From contig JAHCAR010000001.1 in the NCBI GenBank assembly GCA_019634795.1, forward strand, positions 62,001 to 126,000: 64,000 nt of DNA, in the 5' to 3' direction. The stretch's first letter is position 1. Every line of letters begins with the position of its first letter. Of this stretch, positions 19,725 to 29,081 are shown in pieces. Made by a program: the position numbers and the translations under genes. The notes under the pieces are model-generated. The model ran no database searches. It saw only the letters and a program-made list of their open reading frames with translations, and was not told the DNA's origin. The stretch is from Dokdonella sp. GTDB lineage: Bacteria; Pseudomonadota; Gammaproteobacteria; Xanthomonadales; Rhodanobacteraceae.

Positions 19725-21449
19725 ATGCGCAATTCCCTCCGCCCGATGGTCTGGATCCTCGCGGGCTGTCTGTGGACACAGGCGAACGCAGCCACGATCG
19801 CCGTCAGCATCGATCTGGCCGCGGACCGGCATCCGCTCAAGCAGGAAATATTCGGTGTGAGCGGCGCCCCGGACCTCGGTGCCGTGGCCTATCCCCTGCT
19901 GCGCTGGGGCGGCAATTCGACGACACGCTACAACTGGCAGGCGGACGTGCACAACACCGCGTCCGACTGGTTCTTCATGAACATCCCGGATGGCAACGGC
20001 ACGCCTTCGGGCTCGTCGGTCGAGGCCTTGCTGGCGAGCACGTTGGCGGCCGGCTCGCAGCCCCTGCTGACACTCGGCACGATCGGCTGGACACCGAAAG
20101 CGGTGCAGCAGAAGCGTTGGGGCTATTCGGTCATCAAGTACGGCCCCCAACTGGTCACCGAGTGCAGCTACTTCGGTTCCAATCCGCCGGCATGGTGCAC
20201 GGCCGACGCCGGCAACGGTACCTGCAATCCGGCGCAGAACCAGACCGGTCATTGCAACGCAAGCGGACTCATTGTCGGCAACGATCCGCTGGACACCGCC
20301 GACCCGGCCACCCCGCAAACACAAACGGCATGGATCGCCCACCTGCAGCAACGATTCGGAACCGCGGCCAGCGGCGGCGTGCGCTACTACGCGCTCGACA
20401 ACGAACCGATGTTGTGGAACTCGACCCATCGCGACGTGCACCCGCAGCCACTGACCTACGACGAGATCTGGCAGCGTACCGTCGACTATGCCGGCGCCAT
20501 CAAAGTCCAGGATCCTGGTGCCCGGATATTCGGTCCGGTCACCTGGGGCTATTGCGACCTGTTCGGCTCGGCCGCCGACAACTGCCTCGATGGCAGCGAC
20601 CGCGCCGCCCATGGCGGCGTGCCGTTCGTGAAGTGGTACCTGCAGCAGGTCTGCAGCTATCAGGCGCAACACGGGGTGCGCCTGGTCGACTTCCTCGACC
20701 TGCACTACTACCCGCAGGGCGATGGCGTCGTCGATTTCTCCGATCCACCCAACGGGTCGGAGACCGCCACCATTTCCGCGCGGCGTTTGCGTTCGCTGAA
20801 GGAACTCTACGACCCGACCTGGCAATCCGAATCCTGGCTGGCCGATCTCGGCGACACCTCGCCGTGGCATTACAGCCACCCGCAACTGATCCGCCGCGCA
20901 CGTGCCTGGATCGATGAAGCCTGTCCCGGAACCGGGCTCGCCATTACCGAGTACAACTGGGGCGCCGACAACGGGGCCAGCAGCGCGATAGCCCAGGCCG
21001 AGGCGCTGGCGATCTTCGCGCGCGAAGGGGTCGACGTGGCGGCCCGATGGGTCGCGCCGGCGACCGGCTCGCTGGTCGAGCGTGCGTTCCGACTCTATCT
21101 CGATTACGACGGGCAGGGCAGCAGGGTCGAGGGCGACAGCGTGCGTGCCACCAGTGCCAGTGTCGATGCGCTCGGTGCGTATGCGTTCCACGCGACCGGG
21201 TCGCGGATCATGGTCGTCCTCGTCAACAAGGCGACGGTGGCCAATTCGGCGGCCATCGATTTCGGTACCGCGCTGGCGGGCAATTGGCAGCTTTACCAGT
21301 TCAGCGGATCGAGCAACCTAGGTCTCGTCGGTAGCGGCAGCGTGAACGGCACGAGCCTGCTCACCGCCAGCCTGCCGGCGCGGTCGGTCAGCCTGCTCGT
21401 ACTGCCGGACAGTGACCGCATCTTCGCCAACGGGTTTGACCAGCCCTGA
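19725..21449 (+). CDS. Secreted glycoside hydrolase, family GH44-like (endoglucanase/xyloglucanase type)
   Basis: 574 aa. Signal peptide (MVWILAGCLWTQANA), then a catalytic TIM-barrel with GH44 landmarks: LRWGGNSTTRYNWQ near 65, general acid in YALDNEPMLWNSTH (E near 227) and nucleophile in LAITEYNWGADNG (E near 409). A beta-sandwich follows (about 430-555). The chain ends DSDRIFANGFDQP, a short tail shared in form with other exported proteins in this window. Expected action: hydrolysis of beta-1,4-glucans such as cellulose or xyloglucan outside the cell. Family assignment from motifs; substrate not provable here. Confidence 0.85.
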   Translation: MRNSLRPMVWILAGCLWTQANAATIAVSIDLAADRHPLKQEIFGVSGAPDLGAVAYPLLRWGGNSTTRYNWQADVHNTASDWFFMNIPDGNGTPSGSSVEALLASTLAAGSQPLLTLGTIGWTPKAVQQKRWGYSVIKYGPQLVTECSYFGSNPPAWCTADAGNGTCNPAQNQTGHCNASGLIVGNDPLDTADPATPQTQTAWIAHLQQRFGTAASGGVRYYALDNEPMLWNSTHRDVHPQPLTYDEIWQRTVDYAGAIKVQDPGARIFGPVTWGYCDLFGSAADNCLDGSDRAAHGGVPFVKWYLQQVCSYQAQHGVRLVDFLDLHYYPQGDGVVDFSDPPNGSETATISARRLRSLKELYDPTWQSESWLADLGDTSPWHYSHPQLIRRARAWIDEACPGTGLAITEYNWGADNGASSAIAQAEALAIFAREGVDVAARWVAPATGSLVERAFRLYLDYDGQGSRVEGDSVRATSASVDALGAYAFHATGSRIMVVLVNKATVANSAAIDFGTALAGNWQLYQFSGSSNLGLVGSGSVNGTSLLTASLPARSVSLLVLPDSDRIFANGFDQP

Positions 21450-21456
21450 GCTTTGG

Positions 21457-21783
21457 TCAACTCCGAGCGTTTTCGGCAGCGGTCGACCCACGCGCCGGGC
21501 GACCCAAGCGACGTGACAGCGCGGATACCGCCAGCGGCCCGATCGAGGAACGCATGAAGCCGAATGCAAGGCTGGCCAGCGATGCGAGTCCCTGCACGGA
21601 TCGTCGCAGTCGTCGCTGTCCTAGCAGCCAGCCGATGCTCAGTCCGCCGGCTACGATCATGATCGGCCGGTAGCGCTCCATACGATTGCGCAGAAGAAGG
21701 GTTCTTTCGTCGAGCTGTGCCTGGCGCAGCTGCAATCGATCGGCGGCCGCGCGGACCTGTTCGCGGTTGCGGCGCAGGCTCAT
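21457..21783 (-). CDS. Small membrane-associated protein, YqjK-like position
   Basis: 108 aa. N-terminal basic amphipathic helix (LRRNREQVRAAADRLQLRQAQLDERTLLLRNRMERY), one hydrophobic helix (RPIMIVAGGLSIGWLLG) and a basic tail. It is the last of three overlapping or closely spaced minus-strand genes in the order DUF883/YqjD, YqjE, this gene, which mirrors the yqjD-yqjE-yqjK operon of enterobacteria. Its start overlaps the YqjE-like stop by 4 bases. Function unknown; probably membrane-stress or stationary-phase related by analogy. Confidence 0.7.
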   Translation of the reverse strand: MSLRRNREQVRAAADRLQLRQAQLDERTLLLRNRMERYRPIMIVAGGLSIGWLLGQRRLRRSVQGLASLASLAFGFMRSSIGPLAVSALSRRLGRPARGSTAAENARS

Positions 21784-22244
21784 GGTTGCGTCTCGGGTTT
21801 GGCCGCCGTGGTCTCGCCATTCGCTGTCGCGCGCGATCCGACGATCAGCGCGCGCGTTCGCGGCAGGCTCAGGTCGCGCCAGCAGCGGCGCATCGACAGC
21901 ATCACCCAGCCGACGCCGAGGAGATTGATGGCGGCCACGCCGCCGACACCGAGCAGCCAGCTGCCGCTGACCTTGGCGATGGCGGTGGCGATCAGTGCGC
22001 TGAGCGCGAGCCAGGCACCGGCGCCGAAGAAGATCAGCGCAAAGGCCAACCAGACCAGGGCCAGGGCACTGTTGCGCGCCAGGCGCAATTCGGCGCGCAG
22101 CAGGGCGAACGAGGCTTCTGCGACCTCGAGCGCGCTGATCAATGCGTCACGCGCACGCTCGATCAGCGTTTCCGCCGGAGCCGACAGGGGCTCCGGCGGT
22201 GCTGCGGGATCGGGTGTATCCGGCGGGTCGCCGGGCGATCGCAC
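21780..22244 (-). CDS. YqjE/phage-holin-like membrane protein
   Basis: 154 aa. Pro-rich N-terminus, amphipathic helix (LIERARDALISALEVAEASFALLRAELRLARN), two membrane helices (LALVWLAFALIFFGAGAWLALSA and WLLGVGGVAAINLLGVGWVM) and a basic C-terminal tail. This is the layout of the YqjE-type (holin 3.6 superfamily) proteins that accompany DUF883 proteins. It starts 10 bp after the DUF883 stop and overlaps the next gene by 4 bases. Confidence 0.8.
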   Translation of the reverse strand: MRSPGDPPDTPDPAAPPEPLSAPAETLIERARDALISALEVAEASFALLRAELRLARNSALALVWLAFALIFFGAGAWLALSALIATAIAKVSGSWLLGVGGVAAINLLGVGWVMLSMRRCWRDLSLPRTRALIVGSRATANGETTAAKPETQP

Positions 22245-22254
22245 GTCGGGCTGC

Positions 22255-22575
22255 TCAGCGACGACGCAAGAGGCGGCTTGCTATGGCACCGACGGCCACG
22301 GCTATGCCTACGGCAGCCCAAGGGTGGGCGCGAATCTGTTCGGAAGTCACCGAACCGAGACGCTTGGCGCCGTCGCCGAAGCGCTCTCCGGCCGCCGACA
22401 ATTCTTCATGCAGTTGCGCACCATTGTTTCGCAAGCGCTCGCTGAAGCGGCCGGCCGAGCGGGCGGCCTCGTCGAGACCATCGCTGATCTTTCCCGCCAG
22501 TTTGCCAGTCAGGTTGCTCGCTGCCTCGGATGCATCTTCGACGTTCTTCCTTTCTTGTCTGGAAATCGTGCTCAT
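22255..22575 (-). CDS. DUF883 family protein (ElaB/YqjD type)
   Basis: 106 aa. Long amphipathic helical region followed by the family signature RAHPWAAVGIAVAVGAIASRLLRRR, a C-terminal membrane anchor. In Escherichia coli the paralogues YqjD and ElaB tether ribosomes to the inner membrane in stationary phase. First gene of a three-gene operon; RBS GAGAGG just upstream. Confidence 0.88.
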   Translation of the reverse strand: MSTISRQERKNVEDASEAASNLTGKLAGKISDGLDEAARSAGRFSERLRNNGAQLHEELSAAGERFGDGAKRLGSVTSEQIRAHPWAAVGIAVAVGAIASRLLRRR

Positions 22576-23105
22576 TTTTGGCTCCTCTCAGGTGGGACAA
22601 GGCTTGAACTGACCAAGCTCGCGCAGTGACGGATGCAGCTGCGCACCGGTTGCATGCTGCCACGGCATGCCTGAAGCCAGCATGGCTGAGCGCTGCCAGC
22701 CAGGCTGGCGGACTCCCGGGCGGCCGAATCCGGCGAGCAACTGCATTGGCGTGCAGCAAAGCGGCATGGTTCCGATTGCGCTGACCACCATCTTCACGGA
22801 GTGACATCAAGCGCCAAGGTGTGACACCTCGCGCGGGAATGCGTTATCGTTCAGGCGTCCGTTCGCCGGAAGATGACGGAAAAAGGGGGTCGCACTACGG
22901 CTGCGCTGATGGACCGTGCAGGCAGGCGAGGGTGCTTCGGGAATGCGCCGCCGGACATTCCCCGGAGTGATTTCTGGTACTGCTTGCAGCAATTTGGCAA
23001 GTTTTGTGCATGCCGAATTGCGTCCTGTTCTCATCGATTCCGTTGTGGACACGTCTTTCTGCATCGCGAATGTCCTGTCCTGCTTATTCGGAGCGTCTGG
23101 CAACA
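22576..23105. other. 530-bp intergenic region between divergent genes
   Basis: No convincing gene. Short frames on both strands lack conserved features. A small inverted repeat AGGTGTGACACCT lies near 22817. Promoters for the DUF883 operon and the TonB-like gene should be here, but none is recognisable. Confidence 0.5.
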
Positions 23106-24101
23106 ATGAAACCGTCCCTTCCTGATATGCGTTCCGTCCGCGGCTCCGCCCTGCCCAAGATCATCGTCGGCGTGCTCGTCATCGCTGCGCTTGCAGGTGG
23201 CGCCTGGTGGTATCTGAATCGGCAGAATTCGGCGGTGCCGGGAACCGCGCCGGGCGTAACGGCTCCAGCCGCCCCAGGCGAGGAGGCCCCGGCAGCGGCG
23301 GTTTCGCCTGCCGTTGAAGAGCTGAGCATCGACCAGTTGTATCGCGAGGCACGCAAGGCGATGTCGGAGCAGCGCATGGTCGCGCCGGCCGGCAACAATG
23401 CCCTCGAGTACTACCTGGCCATCATCGAGAAGGATCCGACCAATTCCGGCGCCAACGATGCCCTGCGCGAGCTTTTCCCGTTCGCCAGCGGCACCGCCGA
23501 GCAGGAAATCAACCAGGGCAACTTCGATGAGGCGGGCCGCATCATCGCCTCGTTGGCCAAGGCCGATCCGAGCAACTACACCTTGACCATCCTGCGCAGC
23601 AAACTCGATGCGAAGAAGAAGCAGATCGAGTTGCAGGAAGCGCAGGCGGCTGCCGCTGCGGCGGCACCGCCGCCGCCCAAGCCGTCAACCGAGACCGAGA
23701 CGGCCAGTTCTACAGAGGCAGCGGAAGCGCCGAGCGGGACTGCGGCGGCAACTGCCGCTCCGCCAGCACCGGCCCCGGTTGCACCGAAGCCGGCGCCCAC
23801 GCCACCGCCGGCCGCGCCGGTCGGCGAGACGCGCGATGTCGAGGTCGTCACCCCGGTCGCACCGTCCTACCCGAGCCAGGCGGCCCGCAACCGCGAAGAA
23901 GGCTGGGTCGAGGTCGAATTCACCGTGACCGCAGAGGGTACGGTCCAGGACGCCAAGGTCACCGCCTCCGATCCTGCGCGCGTCTTCGACCGCGAAGCGA
24001 TCCGTTCGATCGAGCGGACCAAGTTCAACCCGCGCCTGGAAAACGGTGTTCCGGTCAGCGCGACCGTGCGCCGCCGGATCGAATTCAAGCTCGGCCGCTG
24101 A
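23106..24101 (+). CDS. TonB family protein, energy transducer-like
   Basis: 331 aa. Single N-terminal membrane helix (KIIVGVLVIAALAGGAWWYL, about 18-37), an alpha-helical repeat-like domain (about 75-195), a Pro/Ala-rich stretch (about 205-250) and a C-terminal TonB domain (VTPVAPSYPSQAARNREEGW, DREAIRSIERTKFNPRLENG, RRRIEFKLG). The ATG in ACAATGAAACC is chosen; the frame is open further upstream through non-coding DNA. No ExbB or ExbD genes are adjacent. It may link cytoplasmic-membrane energy to an outer-membrane receptor, or serve as a structural TonB-like protein. Confidence 0.85.
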   Translation: MKPSLPDMRSVRGSALPKIIVGVLVIAALAGGAWWYLNRQNSAVPGTAPGVTAPAAPGEEAPAAAVSPAVEELSIDQLYREARKAMSEQRMVAPAGNNALEYYLAIIEKDPTNSGANDALRELFPFASGTAEQEINQGNFDEAGRIIASLAKADPSNYTLTILRSKLDAKKKQIELQEAQAAAAAAAPPPPKPSTETETASSTEAAEAPSGTAAATAAPPAPAPVAPKPAPTPPPAAPVGETRDVEVVTPVAPSYPSQAARNREEGWVEVEFTVTAEGTVQDAKVTASDPARVFDREAIRSIERTKFNPRLENGVPVSATVRRRIEFKLGR

Positions 24102-24124
24102 TTCGCGCAACATCGCAAACGACT

Positions 24125-24155
24125 CGCCGCAACCGGAGTGAATCCGGTTGCGGCG
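24125..24155 (+). terminator. Stem-loop after the TonB-like gene
   Basis: Perfect 12-bp stem CGCCGCAACCGG with its complement around a 7-nt loop, 23 bp after the stop. No T tract. Confidence 0.55.
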
Positions 24156-24353
24156 CCGCCGTCGGCCCAAGGCCGCTGCTTCCGGCCGCGTAACGCCATC
24201 TCGATTTCGCCGGACCCAAGGCAAGCCCCGGGCACCGGCCGCGCCCGATCCTGGCCACTCGCCGGACCGACCCCTATGTCATAGGCAGGCCTTGCAGCTG
24301 CAACGGCGCCGGAATCCCGTTCAACCCATTCGCAAGATTCGCCGCATGGCGGG

Positions 24354-24980
24354 CTAGCCCAGCAGGCAGCGACGCAGGTGCACGAGCATGTCGTGTTCGG
24401 CGTCCTGGCCGATCGGCTCCTTGGCCAGGTGCAGGAGTTTCTGCATGGCGGCCTCGTGCGCGTCGCCGGAAAGGCTGGCCGCGAGCTGGCCGGCGAAATC
24501 GGTCAGGACCAGCAGGCCGAGACCGCGCAGGCTGGCCTTGTCCGCGTCGGTGGCCCTGTGCAGTTGGGCCCTGGCCTCGTTCAGCGCCTGCAGCGAGCGC
24601 AACGGGAAATGCAATGGGCTCCAGGGCCACCACGATGCGCGCACGCGATGGACGACGTCGCGACGGAACAGGCTCTCGAGCAGGTGGCGAGCGACCGGAT
24701 GCATGCGCGTGACGAGCAGTTCGATCGCCGCGGACATCGGCAAGCCGTTGGCCGGCCCGGACAGGATCTGCGCGGCCTGGACCAACTGCGGATGGGTTGT
24801 CGGCAACGAGGCCTCGAGCGCGATGTGTCCGTTCTTGAATCGAAGTCGGTGCTGCTCGGCGAGATCGAGAATCAGGGCGGCCGCTGCCAGCGAATTGATG
24901 TCGGCGTGGGTGCGGGCGACTTCGAAGTCGCCACGTTGCGGATCGATGCACAGCAACATCAGTTGCTCGGCAATCAGCAT
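24354..24980 (-). CDS. GPP34 (GOLPH3-like) domain protein
   Basis: 208 aa. The N-terminus LIAEQLMLLCIDPQRGDFEV and the following alternation (AAAALILDLAEQHRLRFKNG, RRDVVHRVRASWWPWSPLHFPL) fit the GPP34/GOLPH3 family, which in eukaryotes binds phosphatidylinositol 4-phosphate at the Golgi and is common but uncharacterised in bacteria. Start at 24980 is fixed by a perfect AGGAGG seven bases upstream; the longer frame to 25202 lacks such a site. Monocistronic. Family assignment is by overall pattern, so moderate confidence. Confidence 0.7.
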   Translation of the reverse strand: MLIAEQLMLLCIDPQRGDFEVARTHADINSLAAAALILDLAEQHRLRFKNGHIALEASLPTTHPQLVQAAQILSGPANGLPMSAAIELLVTRMHPVARHLLESLFRRDVVHRVRASWWPWSPLHFPLRSLQALNEARAQLHRATDADKASLRGLGLLVLTDFAGQLAASLSGDAHEAAMQKLLHLAKEPIGQDAEHDMLVHLRRCLLG

Positions 24981-25125
24981 GAATCGCCTCCTGGCATTCG
25001 TTGCTTCGACGCGATGCGCCAAGCCGCAACGGCGTGGAAAACGGCCGCCTATGCTAAGCCATTCGCGCGCAGGAAGTGGAACTTGCCGTACAGCGGCCTC
25101 GCCCCCGCAGGCAAATCCGGCATGG

Positions 25126-26421
25126 TCAGTCGACTCCCCCGCCGGTGGCGCCCGACATCCGGGTCGGCCCGAGGCCGGCCCAGTCGATCGACGGCAAGCC
25201 AAGGTAGCGGTCGAACAGCATCGGCAGCAGGCCGCTCGGCGCCACCGACTCGCAATTCCACAGCATGACCAGGCCGAAACGGCGCTTGGGCAGGAATCCG
25301 ATCATGGCGCGGTAGCCCTGCACGGCGCCGGCATGGAAAATCAGGGTTTCGCCGGCGTATTCATAGACCCGCCAGCCCAGCGCATATTGGGCGTCGAGCA
25401 ATCGACCGCGGCGCCATGGCGTGGAGCGCAGGTCGCGCGGCGTTTCGACCACCGGCTTGTGCAATTCGTCGAGCAGCTTCGGCGAAAGGACGTCCGGATA
25501 GCCGCCCATCTGCGCGATCAGCCACTGCTCCATGTCGCGCAGGCTGGCGTTGACTCCGGCTGCCGGCGGCATGCGGTAGTAGGTCTCGTTCGGCATGAAC
25601 GGTTTCCAGCCGCGTCCGGCGCGCCGATGCGGTCGCGCCCAGCGCGGCGAGTGCTCGAGCGAATCGCGTCCATAGGTCGCGTCGTGCATGCCCAGCGGAT
25701 GGAAGATGCGCTTTTCGACCTCGTGGTAGAAGAAGTCGCCGGTTAACGCATAGGTGACGTCGCCGATCAGGCTGAAGGCGATGTTCTGGTAGGCGTAGCA
25801 CTCGCCGACCGGGCAGGCCATCGGCACCTCGCTGAGGCGCTCGACCAGCAGCGGATACGGCTCGTCCTGTTCGAGCAGGTTGTCATAGGTGTTGTGTGGC
25901 AGGCCGACGCGGTGACTGAGGATGTCGCCGACGGTCAGTTTCCGGCTCGCGTCGTCATCGGCCAGGGCGAAGGTCGGCAGCACGTTGGCAACGTGCGTGT
26001 CCCAGCGCATCAGACCATCCTCGACCAGCATTCCGGCCAGGGTCGTCGCAAACGCCTTGGACAGCGAAGCGAGGCGAAACACGGTGTCGGCTTCGACCTT
26101 TTCCCGGCTGGCCCAGTCCGCATAGCCGATGCCACGTTCGAGCAGGACCTGGTCGTCCTTGATGATGGCCACGGCAAGACCGGCGACCTGCCCGGACGTC
26201 TCGATGCGATCCAGCCACTGGTTGAACTCCGTCGCCACCGGCGTCGCGTCCCTGGCGATGTCGTGGACGTCGACATGCGGTCGGGCGGGCACTCGCGAAT
26301 GCGGTCGCCGACTGCCGGCGGCGAGGTCGGCGCAGTGGCCGGCGAGAACGGCGCCGAGGAGGAGCAGGCAGGGTGACAGACGGTGTTTCGTGAAGAGGGC
26401 CATTGATCGTTGCGGACGCAT
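25126..26421 (-). CDS. Serine hydrolase, beta-lactamase/AmpC-like family (exported)
   Basis: 431 aa. Signal peptide (LFTKHRLSPCLLLLGAVLAGHCADL), then the class C-type fold with S-x-x-K as ASLSKAF and Y-x-N as YAYQN (about 230-235), and HxG region IFHAGAVQGYRAMIG. Members include esterases, D-aminopeptidases and peptidoglycan-acting enzymes, so a true beta-lactamase is only one possibility. ATG 26421 is chosen over 26403 arbitrarily; both precede the signal peptide. It is divergent from lemA and shares a 46-bp control region with it. Confidence 0.85.
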   Translation of the reverse strand: MRPQRSMALFTKHRLSPCLLLLGAVLAGHCADLAAGSRRPHSRVPARPHVDVHDIARDATPVATEFNQWLDRIETSGQVAGLAVAIIKDDQVLLERGIGYADWASREKVEADTVFRLASLSKAFATTLAGMLVEDGLMRWDTHVANVLPTFALADDDASRKLTVGDILSHRVGLPHNTYDNLLEQDEPYPLLVERLSEVPMACPVGECYAYQNIAFSLIGDVTYALTGDFFYHEVEKRIFHPLGMHDATYGRDSLEHSPRWARPHRRAGRGWKPFMPNETYYRMPPAAGVNASLRDMEQWLIAQMGGYPDVLSPKLLDELHKPVVETPRDLRSTPWRRGRLLDAQYALGWRVYEYAGETLIFHAGAVQGYRAMIGFLPKRRFGLVMLWNCESVAPSGLLPMLFDRYLGLPSIDWAGLGPTRMSGATGGGVD

Positions 26422-26429
26422 GCTATGCT
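26421..26429 (+). promoter_or_regulatory. Candidate extended -10 for lemA
   Basis: TGC-TATGCT lies 39 bp before the LemA start, inside the short divergent region. No good -35 at the normal distance. Confidence 0.35.
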
Positions 26430-26467
26430 CGAAATCATACGTTGAAACACGCATCCGTGGAGAGGAA

Positions 26468-27058
26468 ATGATGAGTTCCCTGATACTGCTTGCGATCATC
26501 GTTGCGTTCGCTTTCTACGCGATCAGCGTCTACAACGGCCTGGTCACCTCGCGCAACGCCTACAAGAATGCGTTTGCCCAGATCGACGTCCAGTTGACCC
26601 GTCGCTACGACCTGATTCCGAACCTCGTCGAGACCGCCAAGGGCTACATGAAGCACGAGCGCGAGACGCTCGAGGCCGTCATCCAGGCGCGCAATTCGGC
26701 CGTTTCAGGACTGTCCGCGGCCAAGGCCAATCCGGGCGATCCGCAGGCCATGCAGCAGCTTTCCGGCGCCGAGAACGCCCTGACCCAGACCCTCGGCCGG
26801 CTGTTCGCCCTGTCCGAGGCTTATCCGGATCTCAAGGCCAACCAGAACATGATGCAGCTCAGTGAAGAGCTGACCTCGACCGAGAACAAGGTCGCCTTCG
26901 CCCGCCAGGCCTACAACGACTCGGTCATGAGCTACAACAACGCGCGCGAAGTGTTTCCGAGCTCGATCGTGGCCAACATGTTCAGCTTCCAGCCCGCGCA
27001 ATTGCTCGAGATCGAGGCGCCCGAGAAGCGCGAGGCCGTGAAGGTTTCGTTTACTTGA
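26468..27058 (+). CDS. LemA family protein
   Basis: 196 aa. N-terminal membrane helix (SSLILLAIIVAFAFYAISVYNGLV), then the conserved helical bundle with QIDVQLTRRYDLIPNLVETAKGY, NMMQLSEELTSTENKVAFARQAYNDSV and VFPSSIVANMF. The role of LemA proteins is unclear; they often sit next to an M48 protease as here. Two adjacent ATGs (26468, 26471) follow GGAGAGGAA. The protease gene begins 67 bp downstream. Confidence 0.95.
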   Translation: MMSSLILLAIIVAFAFYAISVYNGLVTSRNAYKNAFAQIDVQLTRRYDLIPNLVETAKGYMKHERETLEAVIQARNSAVSGLSAAKANPGDPQAMQQLSGAENALTQTLGRLFALSEAYPDLKANQNMMQLSEELTSTENKVAFARQAYNDSVMSYNNAREVFPSSIVANMFSFQPAQLLEIEAPEKREAVKVSFT

Positions 27059-27125
27059 TCGTCGCGCCGGATCGCCTGTCGCTCGCGGCAGGCGATCCAG
27101 GCAGTCCGCATTCGAGGCCACGGCG

Positions 27126-29081
27126 TTGAACTTCTTCGCCCACCAGGAACTCGCGCGCAAGCAGACCCGGCGCATGATCGTACTGTTCACGATCGCCGTG
27201 ATCTGCATCGTGATCGCCGTCGACGCGGTCGTCATGATCGCGTTCGGTATCGGCCGCGAAGGGCGTCGCGGCGCGATCGGCGCCAATACCGGCGCGCTCG
27301 TGGCCAGCACGCTCGGTGTTCTGGCGGTGATCGGCCTGGCCACGCTGTACCGCATCTCGACCTTGCGTGCGGGCGGCAGCGCGGTCGCTCTGCAGCTCGG
27401 CGCGACCGCGGTCCCCGCCGACACGACCGAGTTCGCCTACCGGCGCCTGCGCAATGTGATCGAGGAGATCGCGATCGCCTCCGGGGTGCCGGTGCCGGAG
27501 ATCTTCGTGCTCGAGGAGGAAACCGCGATCAATGCGTTCGCCTCGGGCTACACGCCGGCCGATGCCGCGGTCACGGTCACCCGCGGCTGCCTCGACAAGC
27601 TCACCCGCGACGAACTTCAGGGCGTCATCGCCCACGAATTCAGCCACGTACTGAACGGCGACATGCGCCTGAACATCCGCCTGGTCGGGGTCGCCTTCGG
27701 CATCCTCGTGCTGGCCGTGATCGGCCGCAAGATCGCCGAGGCCTCGGGACGCTCGCGCAGCCGCGACAGCGGCGGCATCGTCGTGCTCGGCATCGCCCTG
27801 CTCGTGGTCGGCTATATCGGCGTGTTCTTCGCGCGCATCATCAAGGCCTCGATATCGCGCCAGCGCGAGTACCTGGCCGATGCGTCGGCCGTGCAGTTCA
27901 CGCGCCAGACCGACGGTATCGCCGGTGCCCTGAAGAAGATCGGCGGGCTTTCCGAAGGCTCGAAGCTGACCAGTCATGACGGTGAGGAAGTCGCCCACAT
28001 GCTGTTCGGCGACGGCGTCGGCTACTCGGCGCTGTTCGCCACCCATCCGGCCCTGGTCGACCGCATCAAACGTCTGCAGCCGCGCTTCGATCCGGCCGAG
28101 TTCGACGAAATCGCCGCCGACTGGAGCCAGCCGCGCCGCGTCGGCGAGAGCGACGATCCAGAGGCCTCGCTGGCCGGCTTCGCGCCGGCGCGGCGCTCGT
28201 CGAAGCAAGCGTCCGAGGCGCGTTCGGGCGTGCTTCCGGGGGCTTCTGCTGAAATGCGCCTGTCGGCGGTGGCGGTGGCCGAGCAGGTCGGTCATCCGGA
28301 CAGCGGTGACTATCGGGCGGCAGCGGCCCTGAGCCAGGCCATCCCCGCCGCCCTCGGCGCGGCCGCGCACGGCCGCGAGCAGTCGGTTTCGGTCGTGTTC
28401 GCGCTGCTCCTCAATGCCGACGATGCCGTGCGCCGCCGGCAACTGGACCTGATCGGACACTACTACGACGCCGGCACCGCGGCCGAGGTCGAGGCACTGG
28501 CGGCGCAGACCGCGGCGCTGCATCCGATGCAGCGCCTGCCGCTGGCGGCGATGGCGTTTCCGGCGCTGCGCCGGCATCCGCGGCCGAAGCTGCAGGTCTT
28601 CGTCATCGTCCTCAAGCAGCTGATCAAGGCCGACGGCAGGGTCAGCCTGCAGGAGTATTGCCTGGCCAAACTGGTCGGCATCCAGGTCATCGATGCACTC
28701 AATCCATCGGCGACCCGGGTCATGGGCCGGATCCGCCTGAGCGAAGCTGCGGCCGAATTGCGCGACCTGTTTTCGGTGGTCGCCGAGTACGGGCACGACG
28801 ACGCCGAAAGTGCACGCCGTGCCTATGTGCTCGGCATCAACGAAGTGCTGCCCGCGGAGAAACCGTCCTACGCGCCGCCGCGGGACTGGGCCATGGCCCT
28901 CGATCGCGCACTGCCACGACTCGACCTGCTGGCGCCGGCCGGCAAGGAACTCGTGGTCCGCGGCCTGACCCATGCGATCAGTGCCGACGGCGTGGTCAGC
29001 GTCAACGAGGCGGAATTGCTGCGGACCGTCTGCGCGGCCCTGCATTGCCCGTTGCCGCCGGTCCTGCAGCAGTCGTCCTGA
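27126..29081 (+). CDS. M48 (HtpX-like) membrane metalloprotease with C-terminal TerB-like region
   Basis: 651 aa. TTG start before NFFAHQELARKQTRRM, the N-terminus expected for LemA-linked M48 proteins. Two membrane helices (about 16-36 and 55-75), zinc motif HEFSH at about 170-174, two more helices (about 185-240) and the third-ligand region RQREYLADASAVQFTRQ. The C-terminal half (about 370-650) is not peptidase: it carries two acidic helical segments, LIKADGRVSLQEYCLAKLVG and HAISADGVVSVNEAELLRTV, which resemble the TerB metal-binding fold. HtpX-type proteases degrade misfolded membrane proteins. The TerB comparison is by motif only. Confidence 0.9.
   Translation: MNFFAHQELARKQTRRMIVLFTIAVICIVIAVDAVVMIAFGIGREGRRGAIGANTGALVASTLGVLAVIGLATLYRISTLRAGGSAVALQLGATAVPADTTEFAYRRLRNVIEEIAIASGVPVPEIFVLEEETAINAFASGYTPADAAVTVTRGCLDKLTRDELQGVIAHEFSHVLNGDMRLNIRLVGVAFGILVLAVIGRKIAEASGRSRSRDSGGIVVLGIALLVVGYIGVFFARIIKASISRQREYLADASAVQFTRQTDGIAGALKKIGGLSEGSKLTSHDGEEVAHMLFGDGVGYSALFATHPALVDRIKRLQPRFDPAEFDEIAADWSQPRRVGESDDPEASLAGFAPARRSSKQASEARSGVLPGASAEMRLSAVAVAEQVGHPDSGDYRAAAALSQAIPAALGAAAHGREQSVSVVFALLLNADDAVRRRQLDLIGHYYDAGTAAEVEALAAQTAALHPMQRLPLAAMAFPALRRHPRPKLQVFVIVLKQLIKADGRVSLQEYCLAKLVGIQVIDALNPSATRVMGRIRLSEAAAELRDLFSVVAEYGHDDAESARRAYVLGINEVLPAEKPSYAPPRDWAMALDRALPRLDLLAPAGKELVVRGLTHAISADGVVSVNEAELLRTVCAALHCPLPPVLQQSS

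Noticed and set aside
25202..25202. Longer start for the GPP34 gene at 25202
   Set aside because: A perfect AGGAGG sits just before the ATG at 24980, and the extra residues look non-coding and overlap the end of the next gene.
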